Of a stretch of DNA of 64,000 bases, positions 8,028 through 16,808 are shown piece after piece; position 1 is the stretch's first letter; each line of letters starts with the position of its first letter. The notes beneath the pieces were generated by a model, which ran no database searches, was not told where the DNA came from, and was given only the letters and a program-made list of their open reading frames with translations. The translations under genes and the position numbers were made by a program. Source of the stretch: Phycicoccus sp. Soil748 (GTDB taxonomy: Bacteria; Actinomycetota; Actinomycetes; Actinomycetales; Dermatophilaceae); assembly GCF_001428025.1 (NCBI RefSeq), contig NZ_LMSC01000007.1:441117-505116 (forward strand), written 5' to 3'.

Positions 8028-9574
8028 CCGGCACCGCGGGCGAGTCCTCGGTGCCGGAGCCGCAGCCCACGGACGCGCCCCTGGACCGGATCGACCCCGA
8101 CGACCTGGCCACCGCCCTGCGGGTGCTCGAGCAGCTGCCCGACCTCGACGCCGGCCACCCCGACATCGAGGCGGTCAAGCGGGCGACGGGCCGGATGTAC
8201 AAGCGCGTCCGCAAGTCGCGCCGTCGCGCTGCCCTCCAGCCCCAGGTCGAGCACGACGAGGCGGTCATCGCCCTCACCGCGACGGGCTCGCCCATGCGCA
8301 TCGACGACGAGACCAAGGGCATCCCGTTGGTGTCCAGCGTCCGTGGCGCGCACGCGGGGGAGCTCATCAAGCCGCGCGGCTGCTACATCTGCAAGGCCGA
8401 GTACACCCTCGTCGACGCGTTCTACCACTGGCTGTGCCCCGACTGCGCCGAGCTGAGCCACGCCAAGCGCGACCAGCGCACCGACCTCACCGGTCGTCGC
8501 GCCCTGCTCACCGGTGGCCGCGCCAAGATCGGGATGTACATCGCCCTGCGCCTCCTGCGCGACGGCGCGCACCTCACCATCACCACACGTTTCCCGCGCG
8601 ACGCCGCGAGACGCTTTGCGGCACAGGAGGACTCGGCCGACTGGATCCACCGGCTCAAGGTCGTCGGCATCGACCTGCGCGACCCCACCCAGGTCGTCGC
8701 GCTCGCCGACGAGGTCGCCGCAGCCGGTCCGCTCGACATCCTCATCAACAACGCGGCGCAGACGGTGCGGCGCTCGCCCGGGTCCTACGGCCACCTCGTC
8801 GACGGCGAGAACGCCCCGCTGCCGCAGGGGGTCGACCTGCCCGAGCTCGTGACCTTCGACCGGATCAGCGAGGCGCACCCGGCCAACCTCATCGGCACCC
8901 TGCGCGAGCACCAGGTGGCCCACCACGAGGGCGAGTCGGCCGAGCACGCCGAGCAGGTGCTGGCCGAGCGCACCGCTGCCTCGATGACGGCGATGGCGCT
9001 CTCCGCCGGCCACGCCAGCCTCGACGCCCACCTCGCCGGCACGGCGCTCGACGCGGGCGGCCTCCTGCCCGACACCCAGGTCAACAACTCCTGGACCCAG
9101 AAGGTCGAGGAGGTCGACCCGCTCGAGCTGCTCGAGGTGCAGCTCTGCAACGCCACGGCACCGTTCATCCTCGTGTCCCGGCTGCGGCCGGCGATGCGGG
9201 CCGCGGTCGCCGCGGGGGCGCGGCGCGCCTACGTCGTCAACGTCTCCGCGATGGAGGGCCAGTTCTCGCGCCGCTACAAGGGCGCCGGCCACCCGCACAC
9301 CAACATGGCCAAGGCCGCCCTCAACATGCTCACGCGCACCAGTGCAGGGGAGATGTTCGAGACCGACCGCATCCTCATGACCGCCGTCGACACCGGCTGG
9401 ATCACCGACGAGCGCCCCCACCACGAGAAGCTGCGGATCGCCGCCGAGGGCTGGCACGCCCCGCTCGACCTCGTCGACGGCGCCGCGCGCGTCTACGACC
9501 CGATCGTGCGTGGCGAGGCCGGCGAGGACGTGTACGGCTGCTTCGTGAAGGACTACGCCCCCAGCCCCTGGTGA
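8024..9574 (+). CDS. SDR-fold protein with N-terminal zinc ribbon and altered active site
   Basis: This 516-residue protein starts at ATG 8024, overlapping the Rrf2 stop. A 110-residue N-terminal region is followed by a four-cysteine motif (C120, C123, C138, C141), then a Rossmann domain with the dinucleotide motif TGGRAKIG at 163-170 and NNAAQ. After the SDR serine (S408 in VSAMEG), the lysine K430 is present, but the position four before it is Thr 426, not the usual Tyr. The nearest Tyr is Y418. It may use a different catalyst or have lost reductase activity. Substrate unknown; co-transcription with the sulfur regulator is suggestive only. Confidence 0.8.
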   Translation: MTGTAGESSVPEPQPTDAPLDRIDPDDLATALRVLEQLPDLDAGHPDIEAVKRATGRMYKRVRKSRRRAALQPQVEHDEAVIALTATGSPMRIDDETKGIPLVSSVRGAHAGELIKPRGCYICKAEYTLVDAFYHWLCPDCAELSHAKRDQRTDLTGRRALLTGGRAKIGMYIALRLLRDGAHLTITTRFPRDAARRFAAQEDSADWIHRLKVVGIDLRDPTQVVALADEVAAAGPLDILINNAAQTVRRSPGSYGHLVDGENAPLPQGVDLPELVTFDRISEAHPANLIGTLREHQVAHHEGESAEHAEQVLAERTAASMTAMALSAGHASLDAHLAGTALDAGGLLPDTQVNNSWTQKVEEVDPLELLEVQLCNATAPFILVSRLRPAMRAAVAAGARRAYVVNVSAMEGQFSRRYKGAGHPHTNMAKAALNMLTRTSAGEMFETDRILMTAVDTGWITDERPHHEKLRIAAEGWHAPLDLVDGAARVYDPIVRGEAGEDVYGCFVKDYAPSPW

Positions 9575-9608
9575 GCGGGCCCAGCCGGGAGCAGGGTCTT
9601 CGCGTGGT

Positions 9609-9622
9609 CGGGGGCACCCCCG
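9609..9622 (+). terminator. Short GC hairpin after the SDR gene
   Basis: CGGGGG and CCCCCG flank CA just upstream of the rpsP -10 element. There is no T-tract. It could end the sulfur/SDR transcript or sit in the rpsP promoter. Confidence 0.3.
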
Positions 9623-9628
9623 GCCATC

Positions 9629-9638
9629 TGGCAGAATG
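9629..9638 (+). promoter_or_regulatory. rpsP promoter -10 region (TGGCAGAATG)
   Basis: The ten bases TGGCAGAATG, with CAGAAT as -10, recur identically before rplS at 13242-13251. Transcription from here gives rpsP a leader of about 160 bases. Confidence 0.45.
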
Positions 9639-9805
9639 GGCGGCTGTACCCGTCCAGGCACGGGCCCCTCGTACGGCGCGGAGCACGTCTCCCCGCCCGC
9701 ACCGGGCCTCCTGGCTCTGGAACGCCTACACCGGGTTCCGGCACCCCGCGCGAACCGTGCGCGGTCTCGCCGTGCCCACAACACGAACAAGGAGACACCA
9801 CCACC

Positions 9806-10303
9806 GTGGCCGTCAAGATCCGTCTGAAGCGCATGGGCAAGATCCGTGCACCGTTCTACCGCGTCGTCGTCATGGACTCGCGCGCCAAGCGCGATGGCCG
9901 GGCCATCGAGGAGATCGGCAAGTACCACCCCACCGAGGAGCCCTCGCTCATCGACATCGACTCCGACCGCGCGCAGTACTGGCTGGGCCAGGGCGCACAG
10001 CCCACCGAGGCCGTCGCCGCGCTGCTCAAGGTCACCGGTGACTGGCAGAAGTACAAGGGCGAGCCCGGCGCCGAGGGCACCCTGAAGGTGAAGGCCCCGA
10101 AGACGTCCAAGAAGGACCTCTACGAGGCTGCCATCGCCGCCGCCGGCAAGTCCGACGCCGGCACCGACTCGGCCACCACGCCGAAGAAGAAGGCTGCCAA
10201 GAAGGCCGAGGAGACCCCCGCCGAGGAGCCGAAGGCCGAGGCCAAGGCTGACGAGGCTGCGACCACGGAGGCCCCGGCCGCCGAGGCCGCGGACCAGGCC
10301 TGA
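9806..10303 (+). CDS. rpsP: 30S ribosomal protein S16 with long C-terminal tail
   Basis: S16 is a structural protein of the 30S body. The family core occupies the first 90 or so residues ([33 protein letters not shown]). It is followed by about 70 residues of Ala, Glu, Lys and Pro repeats ([18 protein letters not shown]), making it 165 residues, nearly twice the compact length. The GTG start has AAGGAG nine bases upstream. It heads the rpsP-khpA-rimM-trmD group. Confidence 0.97.
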   Translation: MAVKIRLKRMGKIRAPFYRVVVMDSRAKRDGRAIEEIGKYHPTEEPSLIDIDSDRAQYWLGQGAQPTEAVAALLKVTGDWQKYKGEPGAEGTLKVKAPKTSKKDLYEAAIAAAGKSDAGTDSATTPKKKAAKKAEETPAEEPKAEAKADEAATTEAPAAEAADQA

Positions 10304-10305
10304 CC

Positions 10306-10548
10306 GTGCTGGAGGAGGCGCTCGAGCACCTCGTCAAGGGCATCGTCGACCACAAGGACGAGGTTGCCGTTCGACGCAAGGAGCTCCGCCGCGGTGAGGT
10401 GCTCGAGGTCCGGGTCCACCCCGACGACCTCGGGCGCGTGATCGGCCGCTCCGGCCGCACCGCCAGCGCCCTGCGCACCGTCATGGGCGCGCTGGCCGGT
10501 GGCCACACCGTCCGGGTCGACATCGTCGACACCGACAAGGTCCGCTGA
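10306..10548 (+). CDS. khpA: KH-domain RNA-binding protein KhpA
   Basis: This 80-residue protein is a single type II KH domain, with the RNA-binding loop VIGRSGRTASALRT in the middle. The family binds RNA with partner KhpB and affects cell elongation and division in Gram-positives. It sits two bases after rpsP, the conserved position between S16 and RimM. The GTG start is fixed by the preceding stop and the length expected for the family. Confidence 0.93.
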   Translation: MLEEALEHLVKGIVDHKDEVAVRRKELRRGEVLEVRVHPDDLGRVIGRSGRTASALRTVMGALAGGHTVRVDIVDTDKVR

Positions 10549-10574
10549 CCGGCGCCACCTGACAACCGGTCGTA

Positions 10575-10612
10575 CCGAGGGCCGCTGGGACCACCGTCCC
10601 GGCGGCCCTCGG
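10575..10612 (+). terminator. Long hairpin between khpA and rimM
   Basis: Sixteen base pairs with one T-G mismatch: CCGAGGGCCGC pairs with GCGGCCCTCGG, enclosing GGGAC/GTCCC around a CACC loop. No T-tract follows. It may terminate or attenuate between the ribosomal genes and rimM-trmD, or stabilise the upstream mRNA end. Confidence 0.55.
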
Positions 10613-10645
10613 CATGCCCCCACCCACCCTGAGAGGATCGTGGCC

Positions 10646-11194
10646 ATGCCTGCCACCGACCAGCTGCTCGTCGCCCGCATCGGCAAGCCGCACGGCCTGC
10701 GCGGTGAGGTCACCGTGCAGACCCACACCGACGACCCCGAGCGCCGCTTCGTCCCCGGCGTGGTCTTCACGACCGAGGCGCCGGCCGGGTCCGGGGTGCC
10801 GCGCGCGCTGACCCTGGCGACCGCCCGCCTGCACCGGGAGATCTGGCTGCTCGGCTTCGAGGAGGTCCCGGACCGCACCGGGGCGGAGGGCCTGCGGGGC
10901 ACGCGGCTGTTCGTGACCCTCGGTGACGTCATCGACGACGCTGACGACGACGAGGACGGCTGGTACGAGGACGAGCTGGTCGGGCTGGCCGTGGTCGACA
11001 CCACCGGTGCCGTCGTGGGTGAGGTGGCCGGCCTCGAGACCGGCCCTGCCCAGGACCTGCTGGTCGTCACGCTCGCGACCGGTGGGCGCGCGCTCGTCCC
11101 GTTCGTCGAGGCGATCGTCCCCGAGGTCGACCTCGAGGCCGGCCGCGTCGTGATCGACCCGCCACCGGGCCTGCTCGAGCTCGCCGGCGAGTGA
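10646..11194 (+). CDS. rimM: 16S rRNA processing factor RimM
   Basis: RimM assists late maturation of the 30S head. From ATG 10646 it is 182 residues; GAGAGGA ends eight bases upstream, so this start is better than the GTG at 10640. The N-terminal beta-barrel begins [18 protein letters not shown], the family signature. The C-terminal PRC-barrel contains [15 protein letters not shown] and [16 protein letters not shown]. An acidic stretch (DDADDDEDG) separates the domains. It lies ten bases before trmD. Confidence 0.95.
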   Translation: MPATDQLLVARIGKPHGLRGEVTVQTHTDDPERRFVPGVVFTTEAPAGSGVPRALTLATARLHREIWLLGFEEVPDRTGAEGLRGTRLFVTLGDVIDDADDDEDGWYEDELVGLAVVDTTGAVVGEVAGLETGPAQDLLVVTLATGGRALVPFVEAIVPEVDLEAGRVVIDPPPGLLELAGE

Positions 11195-11204
11195 CCCCCT
11201 GACC

Positions 11205-12434
11205 ATGCGCCTCGACGTCGTCTCGATCTTCCCCGACTACCTCGCGCCGCTCGACCTGTCGCTCATCGGCAAGGCGCGCCGCGACGGCCTGCTCGACGTG
11301 CGGGTCCACGACCTGCGCGACTTCGCCCACGACCGGCACCGGAGCGTGGACGACACCCCGTACGGCGGCGGTGCGGGCATGGTCATGAAGCCGCAGCCGT
11401 GGGCCGAGGCGCTCGCGGCAGTCGCCGGCTCCGGCGTCGAGGGAGCACGGCCCAGGCTCGTCGTCCCCGGCCCGGGCGGTGCACCGTTCACCCAGACGAT
11501 GGCGCGCGAGCTCGCGGCGGAGCCGTGGCTCGCCTTCGCCTGCGGCCGCTACGAGGGCATCGACGAGCGGGTCTACGAGTTCGCCGCGCAGGACCTCGGC
11601 CTCGAGGTGTCCGTCGTGTCGCTCGGCGACTACGTCCTCAACGGGGGAGAGGTGGCGGTCCTGGCGATCGTCGAGGCCGTCGCGCGCCTGCTGCCCGGCG
11701 TCATCGGCAACGCCGAGTCCCTCGTCGAGGAGTCGCACGAGGACGGGCTGCTGGAGTACCCCGTCTACACCAAGCCCGCCTCCTGGGAGTCCGCCCCCGG
11801 CGTCACCCGCGACGTCCCGCCGGTGCTGCTGTCCGGCGACCACGGCGCCATCGCGCGCTGGCGTCACCAGCAGCGGCTCGAGCGGACCGCCGCCCGCCGC
11901 CCCGACCTGCTGCACGCGTCCCAGGCAGTGGCGGGCACGAGCGACGACGTCCTGACCGGCTTCGACGTGGCCACCGCCACGGCAGCCGACGCCCCCGAGC
12001 TGCTCACCCTCGCGCGGGCCTGCTGGGTCACCGAGGGACGCGACAACGCCTCGTTCGACATCCCGCCGCTGGTGGAGTCGCTGGACGACGTGGTCGAGGG
12101 CCTCGGGCAGTGGCAGACGTGGACCGTGCGCGCGGCCGGACGGCTCGTGGGCTCGGTGCGCGGCCGCCGGGACCCGGAGGACCCCGCCACGTGGCAGGTG
12201 GGCCGCCTCATGGTCGCCCCCGACCTCCAGGGTCGTGGCCTGGGCCGCGCCCTGCTCGCCCACGCCGAGGCCGCGGCACCCGCGGACGTCACCACGTACT
12301 GGATCAACACCGGGCGGGGCAGCGAGCGCAACCAGCGGACCTACCGAAGGGCCGGGTACCGCGCCGTGCCCGGCGAGGGCTCGCACCCCGGCACCGTCGA
12401 CCTCACCAAACGGCGGCGCGCCGCCTCGTCCTGA
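11205..12434 (+). CDS. trmD: tRNA (guanine-37-N1)-methyltransferase fused to a GNAT domain
   Basis: TrmD methylates G37 next to the anticodon to prevent frameshifting. Residues 1 to about 250 form a normal Trm[27 protein letters not shown] and the knot motif [13 protein letters not shown]. The 409-residue frame then continues without a break into a second domain of about 155 residues with the acetyl-CoA loop [10 protein letters not shown] (near residue 345), after VGRLMVAP, as in GNAT acetyltransferases. The fusion is in frame with no internal stop. The acceptor of the acetyl group is unknown. The gene converges on the UPF0014 gene with a three-base gap. Confidence 0.93.
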   Translation: MRLDVVSIFPDYLAPLDLSLIGKARRDGLLDVRVHDLRDFAHDRHRSVDDTPYGGGAGMVMKPQPWAEALAAVAGSGVEGARPRLVVPGPGGAPFTQTMARELAAEPWLAFACGRYEGIDERVYEFAAQDLGLEVSVVSLGDYVLNGGEVAVLAIVEAVARLLPGVIGNAESLVEESHEDGLLEYPVYTKPASWESAPGVTRDVPPVLLSGDHGAIARWRHQQRLERTAARRPDLLHASQAVAGTSDDVLTGFDVATATAADAPELLTLARACWVTEGRDNASFDIPPLVESLDDVVEGLGQWQTWTVRAAGRLVGSVRGRRDPEDPATWQVGRLMVAPDLQGRGLGRALLAHAEAAAPADVTTYWINTGRGSERNQRTYRRAGYRAVPGEGSHPGTVDLTKRRRAASS

Positions 12435-12437
12435 CGG

Positions 12438-13196
12438 CTAGTCGACCAGGGCGGTCCGCAGGTCCGGGGTGACCAGGCGGCGGGCGGCGATCAGCCGCTC
12501 CGCCACACCGACGGTCACGGTCTGCGCGGCCATGATCCCGAACAGGACCAGTACCTGCGCGGTCGCGGCCTGCACGGGCGAACCGCCGCCGAGCATGACG
12601 CCGATGAACGCGCCCGGAAGCGTCACGACACCGGTGGTCTTCACCTGGTCGAGCCCGGGCAGCAGGGCCTCGGGGGCGCGGCGGTGGATGATCTCGGTGA
12701 TCGCCTGGTCGGGCAGCAGGCCCAGGGACAGCAGCGCCTCGTACTGCGCGTGCTCCTCCCGCAGTGCCGCGAAGGCACGCCTGCCCACGAGCGTGTGGGC
12801 GGTCATCGCGTTGCCGACGATGATCCCGGCGACGGGGATGAGCGCGATGCCCTTCAACGGGATGGTGCCGGTGCCCAGCACCACCACGAGCACCGGCAGG
12901 ATCCCGGCCGCCATGGACGCGGCCGCCGGCGCCCACGCCGCAGGGGCCTCGACGCGGCGGGTCGTGGTGGCCACCCCCATCGAGAACATGGCCAGGACGA
13001 GCAGCACCGAGAGCCAGAGGTTCTCGATCACGGCCGTGATGAGCAGGGCGGCGACACCGAGCTGGGCGACGGCCCGGACCGCCGCGACGAGGGAGGGCCG
13101 CTCGAGGCCGTAGCCGCTGACCCGGTGCGCGGCCAGGGCTACGGCGAGGAGCACGACGAGGGCCACTCCGACGGGCCAGCCCGGGTTGATGGTCAC
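12438..13196 (-). CDS. UPF0014/FetB-family ABC permease
   Basis: This is a 252-residue membrane protein with about seven hydrophobic segments, of the UPF0014 family that includes the E. coli iron exporter subunit FetB. Typical segments are YGLERPSLVAAVRAVAQL near the N-terminus, GIALIPVAGIIVGNAMTAH in the middle, and LPGAFIGVMLGGGSPVQAA. FetB works with the ATPase FetA, but no ATPase gene lies next to it here. It starts at GTG 13196 behind a leaderless-type -10. The iron link is known for the family, not shown here. Confidence 0.88.
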   Translation of the reverse strand: MTINPGWPVGVALVVLLAVALAAHRVSGYGLERPSLVAAVRAVAQLGVAALLITAVIENLWLSVLLVLAMFSMGVATTTRRVEAPAAWAPAAASMAAGILPVLVVVLGTGTIPLKGIALIPVAGIIVGNAMTAHTLVGRRAFAALREEHAQYEALLSLGLLPDQAITEIIHRRAPEALLPGLDQVKTTGVVTLPGAFIGVMLGGGSPVQAATAQVLVLFGIMAAQTVTVGVAERLIAARRLVTPDLRTALVD

Positions 13197-13202
13197 GCGC
13201 CC

Positions 13203-13208
13203 ACGCTA
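13203..13208 (-). promoter_or_regulatory. -10 hexamer of a leaderless promoter (UPF0014 gene)
   Basis: Read on the minus strand this is TAGCGT, with six bases to the GTG at 13196 and no Shine-Dalgarno. Confidence 0.5.
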
Positions 13209-13241
13209 GTGGGGCGCGATTTCGGGGCGGGGCCCCCGTCG

Positions 13242-13251
13242 TGGCAGAATG
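13242..13251 (+). promoter_or_regulatory. rplS promoter -10 region (TGGCAGAATG)
   Basis: TGGCAGAATG is the same ten bases as before rpsP. A TTCGGG about 18 bases upstream of CAGAAT could be the -35. The resulting leader to the rplS ATG is about 165 bases; I see no recognised riboswitch in it. Confidence 0.45.
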
Positions 13252-13423
13252 ACTCCTTGCGTCTGCTCGACACACGCCCCTGCCACAGGGGGAGTGCAAC
13301 GGCCCCGGTTCTCCGGGTGCCGGGCCCACCAGCCACGCACGCGGCGCAGGCAGCACGCACCACCACACCACGCACGACTACACCCTGGGCGACCTGTGGC
13401 GCCGAGAAGAAAGCGAATCCGCC

Positions 13424-13783
13424 ATGCAGCGTTTCGACGAGATCGACAAGGCGTCCCTGCGCGACGACGTCCCCGCCTTCCGCGCCGGTGACACCATCAA
13501 CGTCCACGTCAAGGTCGTCGAGGGCACCCGCTCCCGCGTCCAGGTCTTCAAGGGCGTCGTGATCCGCCGCCACGGTGGTGGGGTCGGCGAGACCTTCACC
13601 GTCCGCAAGGTCTCCTTCGGTGTCGGCGTGGAGCGCACGTTCCCGCTGCACACCCCGATCATCGAGAAGATCGAGGTCGTCACCCGCGGTGACGTCCGTC
13701 GCGCCAAGCTCTACTACCTGCGCGACCTGCGCGGCAAGGCCGCCAAGATCAAGGAGAAGCGCGAGACGACCCCCGCCAAGTAG
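13424..13783 (+). CDS. rplS: 50S ribosomal protein L19
   Basis: L19 lies at the subunit interface of the 50S particle. The 119-residue protein has the usual length and the signature [18 protein letters not shown], then [20 protein letters not shown] and [19 protein letters not shown]. The ATG at 13424 gives the expected N-terminus. It is transcribed alone, from its own promoter, apart from trmD, because the UPF0014 gene separates them on the other strand. Confidence 0.97.
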   Translation: MQRFDEIDKASLRDDVPAFRAGDTINVHVKVVEGTRSRVQVFKGVVIRRHGGGVGETFTVRKVSFGVGVERTFPLHTPIIEKIEVVTRGDVRRAKLYYLRDLRGKAAKIKEKRETTPAK

Positions 13784-13798
13784 GGCGACGTCATCTCG

Positions 13799-13839
13799 GC
13801 CCTCGGGTGCCCCGGCACGTCCGACCCAGACTCGAGGGC
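13799..13839 (+). terminator. Stem-loop after rplS
   Basis: GCCCTCG pairs with CGAGGGC, with a nested GTGCC/GGCAC stem. It lies 15 bases after the rplS stop and just before the lepB -10 TAGGCT at 13840-13845. Confidence 0.5.
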
Positions 13840-13854
13840 TAGGCTCCGGAAGCG

Positions 13855-14643
13855 ATGAACCCCGGACCCGGAACACCCCAGCAGGACCCGGCCGCCGCGT
13901 CAGCTCGCGCTGACGCGGCGGCGGTGTCCGTGCCCGTCGACCCCGCCTCGCAGCGGGCGGTCGACGCGAGCGCCGACGACCGGCGGCAGGGCCCCTCGTG
14001 GCTCGTGCTCGCCGTCATCGCCGTGGTGGTCATGCTCCTGGTCCGGGGTTTCCTCGTGCAGTCGTTCTACGTGCCGTCCGGGTCGATGGAGCCCACGATC
14101 GAGCCCGGCGACCGCATCCTGGTCAACAAGCTGGTCTCCGGCGGCGACCTGTCCCGGGGCGACGTGGTCGTGTTCGACGGGACGACCACCTTCGCGGCCG
14201 CCGACCGCAGCCCGCACCAGGCCGACGGCCTCATCGGGCGCACCCTCGCGGGCGCCGCGTCGGCCGTGGGCATCGACCTCGGGGAGCAGGACTTCGTCAA
14301 GCGCGTGGTCGGCCTCCCCGGTGACCACGTCGTCTGCTGCGACACCGACGGTCGCCTCACGGTCAACGGCAAGGCCGTCCAGGAGGACTACCTGCACCCC
14401 GGCGACAAGCCCAGCGACCTCACCTTCGACGTGACCGTCCCGGCCGGGCGGCTCTGGGTCATGGGCGACCACCGCAGCGACAGCGCCGACTCCCGGGCCC
14501 ACCTCGGCGACCCCGGCGGCGGCATGGTCCGCGAGAAGGACGTCGTGGGCCGAGCCGGCGTGACGTTCTGGCCCCTGGGTCGGTTGGGTGGCTTCCCGAG
14601 CCCCGCCGCGCTCGCCGACATCCCCCGGGCGGGGCAGCGGTGA
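13855..14643 (+). CDS. lepB: Type I signal peptidase (first of two)
   Basis: This enzyme removes signal peptides from exported proteins at the outer face of the membrane. It is 262 residues: an Ala-rich cytoplasmic N-terminus, one membrane helix (SWLVLAVIAVVVMLLVRGF), then the catalytic domain. The nucleophile is Ser 77 in PSGSMEPT and the base is Lys 149 in FVKRVVGLPGD. Box E reads VMGDHRSDSADSRAH. A TAGGCT hexamer and GGAAG precede the ATG. The stop overlaps the second lepB copy. Confidence 0.95.
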   Translation: MNPGPGTPQQDPAAASARADAAAVSVPVDPASQRAVDASADDRRQGPSWLVLAVIAVVVMLLVRGFLVQSFYVPSGSMEPTIEPGDRILVNKLVSGGDLSRGDVVVFDGTTTFAAADRSPHQADGLIGRTLAGAASAVGIDLGEQDFVKRVVGLPGDHVVCCDTDGRLTVNGKAVQEDYLHPGDKPSDLTFDVTVPAGRLWVMGDHRSDSADSRAHLGDPGGGMVREKDVVGRAGVTFWPLGRLGGFPSPAALADIPRAGQR

Positions 14644-16010
14644 CCCGCGCTCCCGGCGGGGAGGACCGCGGCTGGCTCGGCTTCGACCGCGAGCAGGCGT
14701 CCGCCCCGGCCGACCCCCAGGGCAACGGGGCGCAGGGCAACGGTGCGCAGGAGGTTCCCGGGAGCCCGTGGCTGCGCCACGACCTGGCTGCGGACGAAGG
14801 CGCCGACGCCGACCCTGCCGCTGCCCCTGGTTCCGCGCCCTCCGACGCGCGCGACCCCGCCTGGCTCGAGCCGGAGCTCGAGGTCCCCACCGCCGACCAC
14901 GACCCGCAGGAGGACCAGGTGCCCGCGCACCGTACGGGTCGCGCCGACGACACCCACGCGGCCGACCACACCCACGACGCCGTCACCACGAAGGACGCCG
15001 CGGACGAGCGCCACGACACCGGTGTGCCCCCGACCCTGGGCGCCGGCGCGGCCGCAGGCGCGGCCTCGACCGTGGGCGCGGGGTCCGGCGATGACGACGC
15101 CACCCGACCGCGTACGGGGTCCGACGAGGACGGTGCCGACGACGCACCGCAGGACGCGAGCCCGCTGGCGGTGGTCGGGGCGGCCGTCAAGGAGTTCGCC
15201 ATCGTCGTGGGCATGGCGCTGGTGCTCTCGTTCATCGTCAAGACCTGGCTGCTGCAGGCCTTCTACATCCCCTCCGGGTCGATGGAGGACACCCTCGTCC
15301 TCAACGACCGGGTCATCGTCAGCAAGCTCACGCCCGGGCCGATCGACCTCAAGCGCGGCGACATCGTCGTGTTCGCCGACCCCGGCAACTGGCTCGAGGA
15401 GACGCCGGCCGTGCCGCACGGCAAGGTCGTCACCGCCATCCGCGAGACCATGACGTTCGTCGGCCTGCTGCCGGACAACTCCGAGAACCACCTCATCAAG
15501 CGCGTCATCGGCCTGCCCGGCGACCACGTCGTCTGCTGCGACGAGGGTGGTCGGATCACCATCAACGGCACCGCCATCAAGGAGCCCTACCTCAAGCCCG
15601 GCGACGCGGCGAGCGAGCAGGACTTCGACATCACCGTGCCCCGCGGGCGCGTCTGGGTGATGGGCGACCACCGCTCCAACTCCGCCGACTCCCGAGCCCA
15701 CGACGGCCCCGAGGACAACGGCAGCCAGGGCTCTGTGGACGAGCGGCTCATCGTCGGTCGCGCCGTCGCCCTCGTCTGGCCGCTGGACCACATGACGTGG
15801 CTGTCCAACCCGCGCGAGGTCTTCGCCAAGGTCCCCGCACCGAGCTCAGACAGCCCTGCCGTCGGGCAGCAGACGCCGTCCGGCCCCGGCACCCCCGGCA
15901 GCGGTGGCACCGAGGTGCCCGGCAACGACACCGGCAGCGAGTCCGGCACCGAGTCCGGCACCGACGGGAACTCCGCGACCGGCAGCGGGACGACGGACGG
16001 CGGGGGCTGA
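14640..16010 (+). CDS. lepB: Type I signal peptidase with long acidic N-terminal region (second copy)
   Basis: The catalytic half matches the preceding gene: Ser 214 in PSGSMEDT, Lys 287 in LIKRVIGLPGD and box E VMGDHRSNSADSRAH. Before the membrane helix (AIVVGMALVLSFIVKTWLL) there are about 180 residues rich in Asp, Ala, Pro and Glu, probably disordered and cytoplasmic. A further 50-residue Ser/Gly/Thr/Pro tail follows the catalytic domain outside. At 456 residues it is far longer than a usual LepB. The GTG start overlaps the first copy as GTGA, so both should be made together. Confidence 0.94.
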   Translation: MTRAPGGEDRGWLGFDREQASAPADPQGNGAQGNGAQEVPGSPWLRHDLAADEGADADPAAAPGSAPSDARDPAWLEPELEVPTADHDPQEDQVPAHRTGRADDTHAADHTHDAVTTKDAADERHDTGVPPTLGAGAAAGAASTVGAGSGDDDATRPRTGSDEDGADDAPQDASPLAVVGAAVKEFAIVVGMALVLSFIVKTWLLQAFYIPSGSMEDTLVLNDRVIVSKLTPGPIDLKRGDIVVFADPGNWLEETPAVPHGKVVTAIRETMTFVGLLPDNSENHLIKRVIGLPGDHVVCCDEGGRITINGTAIKEPYLKPGDAASEQDFDITVPRGRVWVMGDHRSNSADSRAHDGPEDNGSQGSVDERLIVGRAVALVWPLDHMTWLSNPREVFAKVPAPSSDSPAVGQQTPSGPGTPGSGGTEVPGNDTGSESGTESGTDGNSATGSGTTDGGG

Positions 16011-16013
16011 GCA

Positions 16014-16808
16014 GTGGCCACCACTGCCACCACGGCCGCCCGCACCGGCTCGCGCAAGCCGAGCCTCCGGGTCGAGCGCGCCCTGCAGCGCGACGGGCAC
16101 CGCGTGCTCGCCGGGATGGACGAGGTGGGCCGCGGCGCCCTCGCCGGTCCCGTCAGCGTCGGGGTCGTGATGATAGACGAGACCTGCCGCAGCGCCCCGA
16201 CCGGCGTCAAGGACTCCAAGCTGCTGACCCCCGCTGCCCGGGTCGCCATGGTGCCGAAGATCCAGCGCTGGTGCCTGGCCCACGCCGTCGGCCACGCCTC
16301 ACCGGCGGAGATCGACGAGATCGGCATCATCGCTGCGCTGCGGCTGGCCGGGTGCCGGGCGCTGGCCGCCGTGGGGGTCGTTCCCGACATGGTGATCCTC
16401 GACGGCAACCACGACTGGCTGACCGCGCCCGACGAGGTGGGGCTGTTCGCGTTCACGGGGGAGGAGCCGCCGGCCACGCCGCCGGTGACGACGATGACCA
16501 AGGCCGACCTCAAGTGCTCCTCCGTCGCGGCTGCCTCGGTGCTGGCCAAGGTCGAGCGCGACGCCATGATGACGGCATACGCGCCGCAGCACCCGGTCTA
16601 CGGCTGGGAGGTCAACAAGGGGTACGCAGCACCTGAGCACATGACGGCCCTCGAGCTGCACGGCGCCACGGAGCTGCACCGCCGGTCGTGGCGGCTGCCC
16701 GGGCTCCCGGGGCAGGATGAGAGGGTCGACGAGAAGGCCCACGAGGTCGGGGACGGTGTCGACCAGCCCACGACCGCCGCGAACGAACCGGAGATGAGCA
16801 GGCCATGA
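16014..16808 (+). CDS. rnhB: Ribonuclease HII
   Basis: RNase HII cuts RNA in RNA-DNA hybrids and removes single ribonucleotides from DNA. The protein is 264 residues with the acidic active site starting [14 protein letters not shown], then [12 protein letters not shown] and DGNHDWL. The C-terminus carries about 40 extra residues after the core ([19 protein letters not shown]). The GTG start lies three bases after the signal peptidase stop, and the stop overlaps the DUF2469 ATG. Confidence 0.94.
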   Translation: MATTATTAARTGSRKPSLRVERALQRDGHRVLAGMDEVGRGALAGPVSVGVVMIDETCRSAPTGVKDSKLLTPAARVAMVPKIQRWCLAHAVGHASPAEIDEIGIIAALRLAGCRALAAVGVVPDMVILDGNHDWLTAPDEVGLFAFTGEEPPATPPVTTMTKADLKCSSVAAASVLAKVERDAMMTAYAPQHPVYGWEVNKGYAAPEHMTALELHGATELHRRSWRLPGLPGQDERVDEKAHEVGDGVDQPTTAANEPEMSRP

